A stretch of 64,000 bases of DNA from contig CM077115.1 of assembly GCA_039619475.1 (NCBI GenBank), positions 496,517,352 through 496,581,351 on the forward strand, written 5' to 3'. The notes below the pieces were generated by a model. It was given only the letters and a program-made list of their open reading frames with translations. It did no database searches and was not told where the DNA came from. The translations under genes and the position numbers were made by a program. Positions 29,360 through 36,164 of the stretch are shown here, in pieces; within the stretch, counting starts at the first letter, position 1, and every line of letters begins with the position of its first letter. This DNA is from Icerya purchasi (Eukaryota; Arthropoda; Insecta; Hemiptera; Monophlebidae).

Positions 29360-29401
<42 letters not shown>

Positions 29402-32400
29402 CGAAGCAGAGTCAGGAAGTGCTCTTGCTAATACGTAGCGATTATTTGGGACCTTAACTTTTAAAACTGTCGTTGGTAATATTACCACATTATTTGTTGA
29501 AACTTGTTGGCAAGTTTTATTAGAGGAACTGACTAACTCAATTGATTTCTGTGAATTTAGATAACTCTCGACTGTTGAAGGATTTTCGATTTTAAAACAT
29601 TCAGCCGAATTGTTTTTGAGATGCGGTTTAAAATTATTGCGGTGTAACATTGTATTATGATTTTGATTACAATTTGTGCATTTTCGATTTCTGCACTCGG
29701 AAACGCGATGATCTTTCGCAAAACATAAAATGCATAGACGACTAGTTTTTACGATATCGTAACGTTCACTCGGAGTTCGTTTAATAAATTCTGGACATCT
29801 CCAAAGTGGATGTAAGTTTTTACAAATTACGCACGTGGCTGTGGAAGACGCTACGAACGTCGATTTATTTTTTGAATAACTACTAAACGACTGCGTTTTC
29901 TCGGTTTGTTTAGAGACATCATTGTAACGAAAGTGCTGACTTTCAATCGCTTGAACTCGAGTTTCAAGGAAATTTTTGATTTCCTCATACGTAGGATACT
30001 TAGTATTATCCGTTAAAGACTTTACTCAGTCGCGACGTGTTTCGTCGTCCAATTTCATCGATATCAAAAATGAAATCCAAGATTGCCAATTGTCGCGACC
30101 TTCATTCGCGACTTTCAAGCCTCGAAGTGATACATTTACACAGTCTAATAATTCCTGAATGTCGGAGTCATTTTTGACGTGGCGCAAATGAAAAAGATCG
30201 AGAAAATGCGATCCGATTATCGCTCGTTTATTTTCGTAACGATTTAAAATGGTCGACCAAGCCTCGCCGAAAGAATGATCGTTAATTTCGAAATCTCGAA
30301 CTATCGGAGCTGCTTTATCTTTTAGAGCTTGTTTTAAAAAATATAATGTTTTGACATTAGGTATGTCAGGATTATCAACGACAGGATTCGAAAAATTAAA
30401 TTTTTCCAATTTAAAAAATTGCGAGGGTTGCGGGTTAAATTCGGGTATATTAATTTTAGGAAGCCTCGGCTGAGCCAAAACATTACGATGAACAATCGAT
30501 GTGGAATTTAATATCGAATCTCTATCGTTTTGCGTTGAGAACTTATCTTTAGCGACTGCGATCGCGGTTTTAATCGAATTCAGTGTAGATACTAATTCTT
30601 CACATTCGTTAAAAAGAGCGTTTTCAAGCTGTTCTTCATTTTCTGGATTTGATTCGACACCTAATTCGAGAATTTGTTCGGAAATCTCTTCAAATTGCGC
30701 GTGATAAGTTTTAAATGATTCGAATTCGTTCTCATCTTTTACTACGACCGTGCTATTTGAAGTTTCTTCTAAGAAATCTAAAATACGAGCTCGAATTGAT
30801 GCTAGTTGCCTTTTTATATAGCGATGGTTTCTTTCTAACTTATCCATTTTAATCGAACGATAATATGCGAAAAATCTTAATGACCGGAATGGACAACGAA
30901 TACGAAACGACTTTAGTTTAAACAAATTTTTTAATCGTATATAAATTGGAACGGACTCACTTAATTTTACGATGAAAAGTCTTCGTTCGACGGTATCCGG
31001 CTCGGGAAGGTCCAAAATGTTACGATATTTTCGTTAATATTCCGGAGGACCAAATTATATTTTTCGAATGATTTTTCAAACCGGTCAATTAATAAATTGT
31101 ATTTTAATCGAATACGATTGAACGAATAGAAGTCTTAAAAGTCGACTGTTTCTAAAATAATTTCAAAAAGGGTAAAACGAAATTACAACGAAACAACGAC
31201 ATACGAAAGGACGAGACGCTAAAAGCGTATAACGAAGCGACATAATAAAGAACTAGACGAACGAAAGGCGACTAGCGAAGACGAACAACACGCCAACGAG
31301 CGCTGGCCAGTAGTTTATTTTATATTGTTTACATGACGAACATCTGGCTGCGTAAAATGAAAAGTCTAACGAACGAATAATGACAAAATCAATAAATATC
31401 GACTTAATATTTATTAACAACTCATAATTGGCGAAAGTGCTCAAAGAATAAAAGAAAAAAACACATCAGTTTGTGAAGTTTCCCCTAAGATTCTAAAGTT
31501 TAATTTTTCCGTATTATTACTTCCGTGTGTAGTTTTGTTTAATCCGGATTGGAACCATATTAATACTGCGGTTAATTATTTCGACTTGCGTTGTCGGAAA
31601 TTTATTCAGGTACCTAGTATTTATTTAGGGATTGCCTCGTAAACAAATTATTTAGCGTCTGTATTTTCTCGCATATCGATATATCCGTCGTTTGCGTTTC
31701 GTTACCTTCCGGTCTGCATCAATTCCGATATTTTCCTGGTCCTTCTCGACGTATGAAATGAGGAATTTATATTCTCGCATAACACGATTTCGGCCAGTTT
31801 ATTTTCTTATTCTCGTTTTTTTTTTTAAGGGTCTTCTTTGTTCCTGTTTTAGATTTTGTTTTGTTTCAAGGTTGCTTTTTATTCAACATTACCGGCGATA
31901 ATTTTGAAGTTGAAAATTATCAGTCGTGCTTCGGTTTTGATGTTACAATTTTAATGAAAATCAAAGTATAAAAATCGATGTAATAACTCCAGTGTTAGAA
32001 ACGTAGTTTCAAGCACAAATGTGACCATGTAGTTCTTTATGTATGACATTTCGGTAATACGTAGCGTATTTTCATGAAATTAAATATAACCATCGGCGTA
32101 TAACGCGGATTGTTTTCACTCGTTATCATTCATTTGACAACAACAAAAAGATAATACGACAATGCCGATTTCATGCGTCGAATCCGAAGCGTAACTTCTT
32201 ATCGTTGCAAAGGCATAAACTCACATTTGCCTATACGTGAATTTCATCTTCTGATCCGAAACGAAGTTCGAAAACGCGCAGCGAGGCTAAAGCATACGAA
32301 TGATTTACACTGTTTCGTTTGAAGATTGTTCTTGGCAAATTCTTATATTACAACTGACGTACAAAGTTTACAGAAAATATTCGAAATTTCCGTACAAAAA

Positions 32401-32881
32401 TTCATTTAATTTACGAAATTAGACTTATTATAATTTTATTAAAATAAAAACAAATCATAAGTGAACACATATTCGGCTAATGTTCATGTTGATTAATATT
32501 ACAATCGGAATTTCATAAATCCGTCATATTAAATTGTAAGTGAAAGTTTATTGATACAAATATTTATGCACGTTTATAATTCATTAATAACACCTACTAA
32601 TTTTGAAGATATACCTATTTTAAATTCGTTGATATGTGAATTTTTGATTGTATTTGAATTACCCTGTGACCGATTTTATTCGCAGGTTTCAGCAGTAGCC
32701 ACAAAACGTGGCTCCCAATCAATCCAAACTACTGGAGAATTAACGTCAAAAACGAAAAATCTCTTCCGCTGAGTCATTACAACATATTTAAGAAGCTCAT
32801 GAACCTACGCAAAACACCTGCGATACGTTACGGTCAGTTCAGTAGTTATATACATTCCGAATGGGTGTACATATTTACAAG
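3276..32881 (+). CDS. Alpha-glucosidase / maltase (GH13), spliced, seven exons visible; 5' and 3' ends missing
   Basis: Joined exons: 3276-3455, 4315-4475, 7689-7814, 14086-14333, 15578-15758, 16345-16576, 32686-32881 (1324 nt, about 441 residues). Every junction has an AG acceptor and GT donor and the phases fit. GH13 maltases hydrolyse alpha-1,4 glucosidic bonds in sucrose or maltose; insect ones are gut, saliva or honey-processing enzymes, secreted or membrane-anchored. Visible motifs: DFVPNH (region I), GIRLDAV with the nucleophile Asp (II), FIAETY with the acid/base Glu (III), ENHD with the stabilising Asp (IV). The signal-peptide exon and the C-terminal beta-domain exon were not found. 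Coding frames and splice sites are intact, so I infer a working gene despite about 24 kb of transposons in its introns. Confidence 0.88.
3456..4314 (+). other. Maltase intron A-B
   Basis: 859 nt of AT-rich sequence with T and A tracts. I see no coding remnant, terminal repeat or structured RNA. Confidence 0.75.
4315..4475 (+). CDS. Maltase exon B (GH13 region I)
   Basis: Acceptor TTTCAG ends at 4314 and donor GTAGAG begins at 4476. The exon carries DFVPNHCSSDHIWF, conserved region I of GH13 enzymes, and the YKDYFIWKDPKG loop. It ends after the Trp of PPNNW on a complete codon. Reading through the donor meets a stop within a few codons, supporting the splice site. Confidence 0.9.
4476..5334. 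other. Intron sequence with a LINE-3'-end-like A tract
   Basis: No convincing reading frame. The block ending in an A tract at about 4981-4992, preceded by a GC-richer GGACCCTGAGGCGGGC, resembles the 3' UTR that precedes the poly(A) of the LINE at 29280-29397. It may be the tail of a 5'-truncated LINE; this rests on resemblance by eye. Confidence 0.4.
5335..6890 (+). pseudogene. I-type LINE ORF2 remnant: RT C-terminus plus RNase H
   Basis: A plus-strand decayed fragment spread over all three frames. The RT active site appears as LFADDFNIF near 5370, followed by RYLGLIHDEKLNW near 5590. An RNase H domain lies at about 6220-6600 with YTEGSK (the first Asp now Glu), SAELYSL, CSDSLAAI and VADQAAK. 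The typical C-terminal RxGHTxLTHxxLF motif is readable in another frame near 6750. RNase H is characteristic of I-group LINEs. Several frameshifts make it non-functional. It sits in the intron between maltase exons B and C, on the same strand. Confidence 0.8.
6891..7688 (+). other. Intron sequence with (TA)n microsatellite
   Basis: AT-rich intron B-C remainder. A TA dinucleotide run spans about 7319-7349. No gene or terminal repeat recognised. Confidence 0.7.
7689..7814 (+). CDS. Maltase exon C
   Basis: Exactly 42 codons between acceptor AG at 7687-7688 and donor GTAGGG at 7815. The translation begins LCAYGGTAWLW and ends NPLVIEELK, matching the family pattern in which NNW is followed by GGSAW and then NPxVxEEMK. 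It is phase 0 at both ends. Confidence 0.88.
7815..9324 (+). other. Maltase intron C-D, left part, featureless
   Basis: AT-rich intron with short AT microsatellites (about 8431-8448). I see no coding remnant. Confidence 0.7.
9325..10220 (+). repeat. Dispersed LTR-like repeat, copy 1
   Basis: A GC-richer, non-coding block. Its start, TGATACGGATTCGG near 9331, with the downstream TCGAGCTAGAAATTATTCT and the later ATTAATTGATAAGG, recurs in the same order in the opposite orientation at about 57153-56600. Size, lack of coding content and dispersal suggest a solo LTR, but I could not define TG...CA ends or a target duplication. Length of the shared part is estimated by eye. Confidence 0.55.
10221..10611 (+). 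other. Intron sequence with (AT)n microsatellite
   Basis: T-rich intron sequence with an AT dinucleotide run at about 10468-10495; no gene seen. Confidence 0.65.
10612..11177 (-). mobile_element. 5'-truncated I-type LINE with target duplication
   Basis: The repeat TTCATACTGTTT occurs at 10612-10623 and again at 11166-11177, bracketing about 545 bp. Immediately inside the left copy is a T tract (10621-10642), the poly(A) tail of a minus-strand insertion. The body encodes the C-terminus of an I-type ORF2: FRLRAGHSALTHGYI and the zinc-like cluster CEPCTVPISIKHILIDC at about 10800-10930. Tail, 5' truncation and target duplication are the marks of target-primed reverse transcription. The frame is broken near 10990. 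Confidence 0.85.
11178..11839 (+). other. Intron sequence
   Basis: AT-rich, no recognisable gene. The short repeat AAATCAAATCAAA at about 11670 and 11785 marks a possible simple repeat near the 3' end of the adjacent LINE remnant. Confidence 0.6.
11840..13562 (-). pseudogene. I-type LINE ORF2 remnant, interrupted by a second LINE piece
   Basis: Minus-strand RT C-terminal region. From the 5' side: NFTKSTPVREIKLKL at about 13400, then after an interruption FLGLIFDHKLSW at about 12800, MDYGAIAYATAAES at 12640, and a C-terminal tail ending near 11865 with DHVISACPK. The two halves are separated by the insertion at 12841-13354. Several frameshifts and no RNase H domain show it is dead. It sits in maltase intron C-D, antisense to the gene. 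Confidence 0.75.
12841..13354 (-). mobile_element. 5'-truncated LINE fragment nested in an older LINE
   Basis: This block interrupts the RT frame of the surrounding element. It begins with a T tract (12842-12855, a minus-strand poly(A)) and contains a different ORF2 C-terminus (RLRFSHSPL, then CDANHVLFECSGLSRERELL) at about 12930-13250. The flanks AAAGTCGTT (12829) and AAAGTTGTT (13355) look like an imperfect target duplication. The insertion must postdate the host LINE. Confidence 0.65.
13563..14085 (+). other. Intron end before maltase exon D
   Basis: AT-rich intron with a loose direct repeat (GAATTGGAACAATTTTTGGG near 13870 and GAATTGGGACATTTTTT near 13920). No gene seen. Confidence 0.6.
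14086..14333 (+). CDS. Maltase exon D (catalytic nucleophile)
   Basis: Acceptor TTTATAG ends at 14085; donor GTAATC starts at 14334. The exon encodes NVLRFWLDKGVTGIRLDAV; the Asp of LDAV is the GH13 nucleophile. The loop after it (VFFEDAQFRDEP) and the LNLHENYEFCRDLRRFVEE helix follow the usual maltase layout. It ends with 2 nt of a split codon that the next exon completes. Confidence 0.9.
14334..15577 (+). other. Maltase intron D-E with an exon-like island
   Basis: Mostly AT-rich. A GC-richer stretch at 14542-14705 follows a TTTTGCAG acceptor-like site and is open in one frame (LRATVLAADVLTTHPSLYFC), but there is no donor GT at its end and no maltase similarity that I recognise. I treat it as a repeat remnant or cryptic exon. 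Confidence 0.5.
15578..15758 (+). CDS. Maltase exon E (acid/base glutamate)
   Basis: Acceptor TTTTCAG ends at 15577; donor GTAAGT is a perfect consensus at 15759. The exon opens with FIAETYATTE, where the Glu is the acid/base catalyst, and ends NMPAGAVATWN. It adds one nucleotide to complete the preceding codon and ends in phase 0. Confidence 0.88.
15759..16344 (+). other. Maltase intron E-F
   Basis: 586 nt AT-rich intron between consensus splice sites; nothing else seen. Confidence 0.8.
16345..16576 (+). CDS. Maltase exon F (region IV, transition-state Asp)
   Basis: Acceptor ATTGCAG ends at 16344; donor GTTAGT starts at 16577. It begins TENHD, region IV with the transition-state-stabilising Asp, and continues with LCLYYGQEIGM and RTPMQWDD, both strongly conserved in insect maltases. 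It ends with 1 nt of a codon completed 16.1 kb downstream. Confidence 0.92.
16577..17149 (+). other. Start of the 16 kb maltase intron F-G
   Basis: AT-rich. Region 16915-17080 is rich in AAT/ATA triplets and could be what is left of an Asn-rich LINE ORF1 ahead of the endonuclease remnant that follows; no frame supports it. Confidence 0.5.
17150..19830 (+). pseudogene. Degenerate LINE ORF2 (endonuclease and RT)
   Basis: Plus-strand remains in several frames. Endonuclease: LRWNARNILANKCDLELF near 17210, ILISETWL near 17290, ILGGDLNVLNRCWG near 17600, LGSDHFRIVIDI near 17830. RT: GVTYSVLKNMSENAK near 18540, LVCPILKPGK near 18650, GFRPGLGT near 18810 and VTFLDVNGAFDNV near 18900. The YADD region is not readable. 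Clade is uncertain (I- or LOA-like). Many stops and frameshifts make it one of the oldest insertions here. Confidence 0.72.
19861..20262 (-). repeat. BEL/Pao 3' LTR
   Basis: Begins TGTTACGAT and ends TATTAACA on the plus strand, with short inverted ends TGTT/AACA. It is nearly identical to 31018-31419. Next to it inside the element is the C run at 20267-20282 (polypurine tract on the element strand), identifying this as the 3' LTR. Confidence 0.93.
20247..22468 (-). pseudogene. BEL/Pao pol: RNase H and integrase, frameshifted
   Basis: RNase H: GFCDASEKAYGAA, IPRLELQSALL, VFSDSTVVLNWL and NPADLGTRG, with the catalytic acids present. The integrase zinc domain ends QCVICTRFKG near 21260. The catalytic core then shifts frame near 21200 (VGIDFCGPFTT and HSDNTTNF are in another frame) and returns to the first frame by about 21011. 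The position usually holding the third catalytic residue, after PHxGGxW, reads GGIWKAAV, so the Glu appears replaced by Lys. The C-terminal part (VGDVVLIKDDQLRPGDW) binds DNA. Frameshifts and the Glu change make this integrase inactive. Confidence 0.88.
20267..20282 (-). promoter_or_regulatory. Polypurine tract of the BEL/Pao element
   Basis: Sixteen C on the plus strand, so sixteen G on the element strand, 4 nt from the 3' LTR. This is where plus-strand DNA synthesis would be primed. The run also codes for the Gly repeat at the end of the pol frame. Confidence 0.8.
22470..23980 (-). pseudogene. BEL/Pao pol: end of protease and reverse transcriptase
   Basis: Continuation of pol on the far side of the inserted LINE. 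The protease C-terminal part includes IDILIGVEYFEK and FGWIISG. The RT has KLRVVFNASRKS, FAFVADIEKMYRQV, LTTVTYGTTSASFLAQQ and the catalytic FYTDDLL at about 22845. Downstream come the connection motifs VLGLTWNPQDD and EISRIFDPLGL. The domain has all its catalytic Asp residues. The frame ends at an in-frame TAG at 22470, and the same frame continues into RNase H, so a single nonsense mutation separates the two parts. Confidence 0.9.
24167..25000 (+). CDS. LINE ORF1, coiled-coil nucleic-acid chaperone-like protein
   Basis: 277 residues. A basic, Ser/Lys-rich N-terminus with an acidic DSDSDCDSS patch is followed by a coiled coil at about residues 60-125 (regular Leu/Ile/Val spacing in ANQTLISEVKALREQVSALK). 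It ends in the ELEQYGRRENIELHGV motif and an RRM-like region (PRPIIAKIGRRNADLLM), then a basic C-terminus. This is the architecture of the L1/CR1-type ORF1, a trimeric RNA-binding chaperone. It carries no zinc knuckle, unlike the Jockey ORF1s in this window. No damage seen. Confidence 0.87.
   Translation: MSSSKSVTANRNQNKRFMSDSSEQELPKKGGKKKAANKKQEDSDSDCDSSMVASLGKEWLRKEIAEIKSSMNFIANQYEDLKIANQTLISEVKALREQVSALKEEVKSKDIQIKELTSTVHELEQYGRRENIELHGVTELVNEDVPNIVKKVAEQLGVSLTAENIIAAHRIPSRNKSLPRPIIAKIGRRNADLLMVNKKTCSIQDKDITGNEKSNLKIYINENLTRYYKNLLWEVKQKARALNYKFAWARNGKIFAKKEMEGRALHIRNADDLNKLI
25001..26087 (+). other. Long inter-ORF spacer of the LINE, G/T-rich
   Basis: 1087 nt between the ORF1 stop and the ORF2 ATG. 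The strand is rich in TG and GTG words (for example GTGTGTGAGTGAGGTAGG at 25909-25926), unlike the A-rich ORFs beside it. A 145-codon frame (25068-25505) looks compositional rather than coding, being rich in Cys, Val, Met and Gly. The spacer may hold an internal promoter or translation-initiation structure for ORF2; this is inference. Confidence 0.6.
26088..29054 (+). CDS. LINE ORF2: endonuclease and reverse transcriptase
   Basis: 988 residues, intact. APE endonuclease (about residues 45-260): HLNIRSLRNNWDEF, ITETNV, GDFNIN and SDHYIIG supply the catalytic Asn, Glu, Asp and His. RT (about 490-760): KAPGWDGIRASD, YRPITIISVLAKILE, GFREGKSTV, FIDISKAFDAVNH, GVGQGTILAPLLF and FAYADDIAL. The usual PQG is GQG here. 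The thumb contains KYLGLIIDRTLSWDKH. A basic C-terminus follows with no RNase H. The enzyme nicks target DNA and primes cDNA synthesis on it. All catalytic residues are present, so this copy is a candidate for an active source element. Confidence 0.92.
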   Translation: MTSPILFCKKINCANYTTIGDWERGCMRLFNIDKGCTKINKDLFHVLHLNIRSLRNNWDEFLAYIYKTLVSVIIITETNVRENELKLYVIPGFTRYSNKKPDKFNGGVAIFVNNSFKSNFHAEYNNNAFECLAVDIEIHSKKTTRIFAFYRSPSRNVNEFLYELDLFTKQIENKQELLICGDFNINLLKCNTKSENFLNIMAGCGCIRLIDGVTREEFRGGNLTQSCIDNIFIRSSTEEIYAGIINSKISDHYIIGCLFPINRCSYQKMKVQTKKRLNEMWLNHKLKSYDWHSLEKIDSIENICSQMQSEFNNLYKECRKQVTYTKENNFSFKNDWMNIKILNLMKIRDIYYKRSKNNTTNARYKNLYKTYRNMTKTEIRKAKLEYYNKQMQHANNSTKKVWQIINNIVYNKNKSSIDEFILRHFESAKHAASKFIDHFSQLKQHCAQACNTQLLNSDNLELTLTSFYIPIVTNKQVEQIINRLPIHKAPGWDGIRASDIKNNVAIFTPLLTKIINGSIQEGSIPEGLKTGVIRPIYKNGLASACDNYRPITIISVLAKILEQHVAFHLRNYLERNELLHNMQFGFREGKSTVSLLRVLTNRINKGLANGKQFIIIFIDISKAFDAVNHQILLRNMQEMGIIGRQNKWFESYLYNRKTVVKIDEELSREEFALTGVGQGTILAPLLFLIYTNSLHKFVKNSTVFAYADDIALVIEHRDIHEAEKLLQEDVNSMCKWAHDKHLTINIKKSKALYIRTSSRYRTYKPSITVHNNNCLHNYLISTSNCGCTQLETTEEVKYLGLIIDRTLSWDKHVINLSNKIRQMIPALYKLALSIPYGSLRVYYNAIVLSRIMYGISIWGEAKRTIIKKVSSQQKKCLKIILPNKDQVNSNISWWREKNEMSPRMYYFYHRLLEYKTTSRSIATMTRSRTTRSNREVYFIRPRGINSKIDNIDEIVLIKLLERIPEVIMQKEIGTWKLLIKQWLIDNTE
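29365..29397 (+). repeat. Poly(A) tail of the LINE
   Basis: Thirty-three consecutive A directly before BEL sequence resumes at 29398. A long pure tract supports recent insertion. Confidence 0.9.
29400..30847 (-). pseudogene. BEL/Pao gag and start of protease, broken
   Basis: From the ATG at 30847 the frame encodes a gag with a helical N-terminus (MDKLERNHRYIKRQLASI), a central DUF1759-like region (LPKINIPEFN near residue 125) and zinc-binding clusters CVICKNLHPLWRC, CILCFAKDHRVSEC and CTNCNQNHNTMLH. It ends at the aspartic protease active site LPDSASQ at about 29400-29425, where the LINE is inserted. One in-frame TGA at 30026-30028 interrupts it; the frame is otherwise continuous on both sides. 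Gag packages the RNA; the protease would mature the polyprotein. Confidence 0.88.
31018..31419 (-). repeat. BEL/Pao 5' LTR
   Basis: The partner of 19861-20262, the same length despite compensating small indels. On the element strand the LTR is followed by TTTTGGACCTTCCCGAGC, where a tRNA primer-binding site would lie; I could not assign the tRNA. The promoter and transcription start should be within this LTR. Confidence 0.92.
31425..32685 (+). other. End of maltase intron F-G
   Basis: Moderately AT-rich intron with no recognisable gene or repeat. The last 150 nt include a T-rich tract and the acceptor for exon G. Confidence 0.7.
32686..32881 (+). CDS. Maltase exon G, beyond a 16 kb transposon-filled intron
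   Basis: Acceptor TTCGCAG ends at 32685; donor GTAATT begins at 32882. It encodes GFSSSHKTWLPINPNYW and then an LxLRKTPAIRYG-type helix, the segment that directly follows RTPMQWD in maltases. The 2-nt start phase fits the end of exon F exactly. It ends with 2 nt of an Arg or Ser codon, so at least one further C-terminal exon should exist; I did not find it. Confidence 0.9.
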
Positions 32882-35800
32882 GTAATTATTTATAGTAGTT
32901 TTCGAATTGCTACTTTTAAACAGTCGGTATAATTAATTAGCAGCGTGAAAAATCTTAATACTGTTTGTTTTAAACAGAAGAATGAAAAAAAAAAAAGTCT
33001 AAGATAATTTTAACGCACTGAAAATATGGACGAAAGAAAAGAGAAAGCGCTCGAATTCTGAAAACGATGGAACTGAAAAGAGAAATTAAAATTGAAAAAT
33101 AAAAGGTGAGAAAAATAAACTAAACGCAAACTACCGAAATGTAAATAAAATTTCGCGATAAAGTTATACAATATGACCCAATCAGTAACCGGTGTTTTTT
33201 GAGTTACCGACCTGGAAGTATGGAATGGGCAACCGGTCAAGATGAGATGTTGAAAACCACTAGGTGATTTGGAAAAATTGGTCATCGTTTGAAGGCGAGA
33301 TATAAAAACACGATATTGTAAGAATATCGAAAACACGTTAGAAAGGTAAGCACCAATTACGTATTATATTACACTAGCTGGGAAACGCATTCTGTGATAG
33401 AGTAGCAATCAGACTAAACAAAAAGAACAACGTAACTGGATTTCAAACGGTAAAAGAACGGATGAGGGCTATCGGAATTAAAACGAATCCAGTAAATTTT
33501 CAATATCATAAAGGAATATTCACCAACCAATGACGCAAGAATCAAGGTAAGAAACCAGAAACATGTGCAAAAAGAGAATAAATGCCGCAAAAATATCGAC
33601 TGTGAGCAGACGAGTCGAGCAGAAATGCAGAGCTGATAAAAGCATTTTTAAATGAAACATGTGAAATTATTGAGCAACATTAACATTTAAAATGGTTCAT
33701 GGTTCAACATTCAGCAATGAAAAACGAGGACGGAAGGTTTAAGATCTAGATCGTACGAATATTATGAGAACTAATGAATTTAAGGGAAGAGGAACATACG
33801 ACAGAGACGTTTACTGAAATAGTTGAAAACGAACTAAAACTGAACTGTTTTAAATCAACATGATGGATATTGTCGTTAAAGTTTTTAAATAGCATAGAGA
33901 TTTGATGACAGATATTCTACTGAGGATGTGCCAAAAGTACAAAATAATAACAGTTGGTTAAGGACGTCCCTCCACACGTCCCGATCTATAGAAAAGGAGC
34001 ACGAAGCATTCTCAAAAATTATAGAACTGTAGCTCTACAATCTGATGGTAACAAAACAAAGTTAAACGGAATTCATGAGAGACTGAAATATAAAGTAGAT
34101 ATTAAAAAATACCAAATACAAAAAAACATGAAAAAGGTTTAAAAGGTTTACCGATTGCAATAAGGCATTTTTCGGAAAAGACCACGATGGATACATTTTA
34201 AAATAAGTGTGGCACAGAACTGACTAAAACATAATAACAATGACGAGAGGGTAACAACGATATACAAATTGAAGTTTTTGAATCCGAAATAGAGCACAAC
34301 AGGGACGAATACAGTAACCGATCTTATTCAACATACACAGCGAAAGGGAAAATGAAAGGAAAATGGTACAAAAATAAGATTAAGTGTATTAACAATTTGT
34401 AAGGGGCGCGGACAGAATTATCATATTTGTCTCATAAATAGAAAAACGGATTACCCGTCATCGAAAGTATACAGTATTTCAATGATTGTAGTAACGTACA
34501 ATATTTGAATAATTAACAAGTAGTCGATACCCTGGATTGACCAGCAAGATAAAAATCAAAAGATATAACAGCAAAAAATGGTATAATTAATGAACATATG
34601 AAAAAGCAACGATACAAAATACGACATCAAACACGGACTGATTGATGCCTTTGAAATATCCCATTGCAGAAAGACGCTGCGGGATCGCATAGGCAGAAAA
34701 AAGAACAAATCTATCAATTTTAAACGAAATTTTCAGTTAGTACACGCGAAAGCAAATTAAACAAGTCACGTTTTTCGATCATATGATACGAAAGATGACT
34801 TGAATACGCTAATTGCGGTCGAAATGGTTTAAGGATGAACGGTACGCAGTCCGTTGTGATACTTTGAGGAAATAAAAAAATCAAAAAACACTACGACCCT
34901 CAAATAATCGGAACGCGGAGGCTGAAACGCATGACTTTTATTTCACGATGTTTCCATCGAAAAACCGATTATGACGATTAATATATTGTAATGAAATCTA
35001 TAATTCCGGTTACTGTCGTATTTTAATACTGTATTAAGCCGGACACGCCTGTTTTTTTTTTTTGTTTTTCCTTGAGGAGGGGGCTCGCCACTGGCTTTAA
35101 CTCAACCACTTCAATGTTTGTCTGCTTTTAAAAGGATCAGTTTATATTTTACGGCAAAAAACTAATCAAAGCGACACTCCCTTTCACTCAAATACTAACA
35201 AAATCTAGTTTAGAGAAGACGCCAATCAAGCCAAACCTCTTTTCTCGCTATTAAGTGTATTCATATATTTATTTTTATTCCTCAGAATACGACAATAAAA
35301 ACTTTCGGTAAATTGAAAATTATAAGTAAACAGACGATTTACTCTGTTCCAATTTAATAACATTATGTATCCCTCATTTTGTGGATTCTGTGCCAGAAAG
35401 TAATTTATCTATACAAAACTACAATAATCATCTATCACTTCTCGTAATTAAGATCTTTTGTGATTGTGTCTTGAGTATCTCAATGAGCAGATAACAGCGA
35501 GATCTGAAGAAATAAAACCTTCTGATGGAAAATACATAGTCCCCTGGTTTTATCAATTTACAATCGCCAATCTCCTGCCCAATGTACGGCACTCGCTTTA
35601 TTCCAACTTTATTTCATTAAAAAAATTCTTCCAGCGGATTCCTACCTGTGAAATATAGACATGTAATATCCATTCGAAATTCTACGACAGTACATTTGAA
35701 TCATTCTCCTGTTTCAGTAAATAAAGATCAATGACAGGTACATATGTGTTAGTTGACATGCATCCGAACTTATTATTGTGTATCTATTACCTTGTTGATG

Positions 35801-36085
35801 TTAATATTTTATGCTTTTCTATCTTCTTTCTGACACGTATAATTTGCCATTTCATATTTCGTATTTAGTATACGAAACGACTCATTCCATTTACCCATTA
35901 GTAACCCCTTTCCTTTTTTTTGTTTCCTTTCGTTTCTGATTACTTAGTTCTCATTCACATGAGCGGAGCATACTTCAAATTTTTCTTTTTCTTTATTCCC
36001 TCGCTCAACGGATCGATCCAATGCATTAATTGGACTGGTTTAAAGAAAAGATTAAATGCCATCGTTATTTTTTTACTCCAAAGAT
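32882..36085. other. Region downstream of maltase exon G, no firm gene
   Basis: An A tract at about 32985-32996 is followed by a long A-rich, stop-riddled stretch. One short motif, LKNYRTVAL near 34010, recalls the LINE RT box after the KPGK motif, so 33.9-34.9 kb may be a very old retroelement. The last maltase exon should lie here or further right, but I could not identify it. T-rich runs lie near 35050. Confidence 0.45.
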
Positions 36086-36164
36086 CATTGGCGTAACTAG
36101 GGGAGGGACCAGGTGGGCTAAGCTCACTCCAGATTTATTTATTAATAAAAAATTTTATTCATAT

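Larger units (their letters stand above)
23985..29397 (+). mobile_element. Full-length CR1/Daphne-like LINE with two open ORFs and poly(A) tail
   Basis: A 5' UTR of about 180 nt, ORF1 (24167-25000), a 1087 nt spacer, ORF2 (26088-29054), a 310 nt 3' UTR and 33 A at 29365-29397. Both ORFs are uninterrupted. ORF2 has endonuclease and RT but no RNase H, and ORF1 has the coiled-coil plus LEQYGRREN signature; together these fit the CR1/L2/Daphne supergroup, and the clade is inferred. It lies in antisense orientation inside the BEL protease. The 5' boundary is set where BEL coding sequence stops, about 23985. I found no clear target duplication. Confidence 0.88.
19861..31419 (-). mobile_element. BEL/Pao LTR retrotransposon, interrupted by a LINE
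   Basis: Two 402 bp LTRs (19861-20262 and 31018-31419) bracket gag, protease, RT, RNase H and integrase on the minus strand. The flanks ACTCA at 19856-19860 and 31420-31424 are a 5 bp target duplication, usual for BEL/Pao. LTR ends are TGTTA/TAACA. By eye the LTRs differ at about ten positions plus two small indels, so insertion is fairly recent. A 5.4 kb LINE splits the protease region (23985-29397). Without it the element is about 6.1 kb, normal for the family. Stops and a frameshift show it is no longer autonomous. Confidence 0.93.

Noticed and set aside
33954..34950. Degenerate reverse transcriptase remnant
   Set aside because: Only one short RT-like phrase (LKNYRTVAL) is readable and stops are dense, so no boundaries or clade can be defended.
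35464..35658. Possible last maltase exon
   Set aside because: No family motif, no fitting acceptor phase, and the reading does not match the maltase C-terminal domain.
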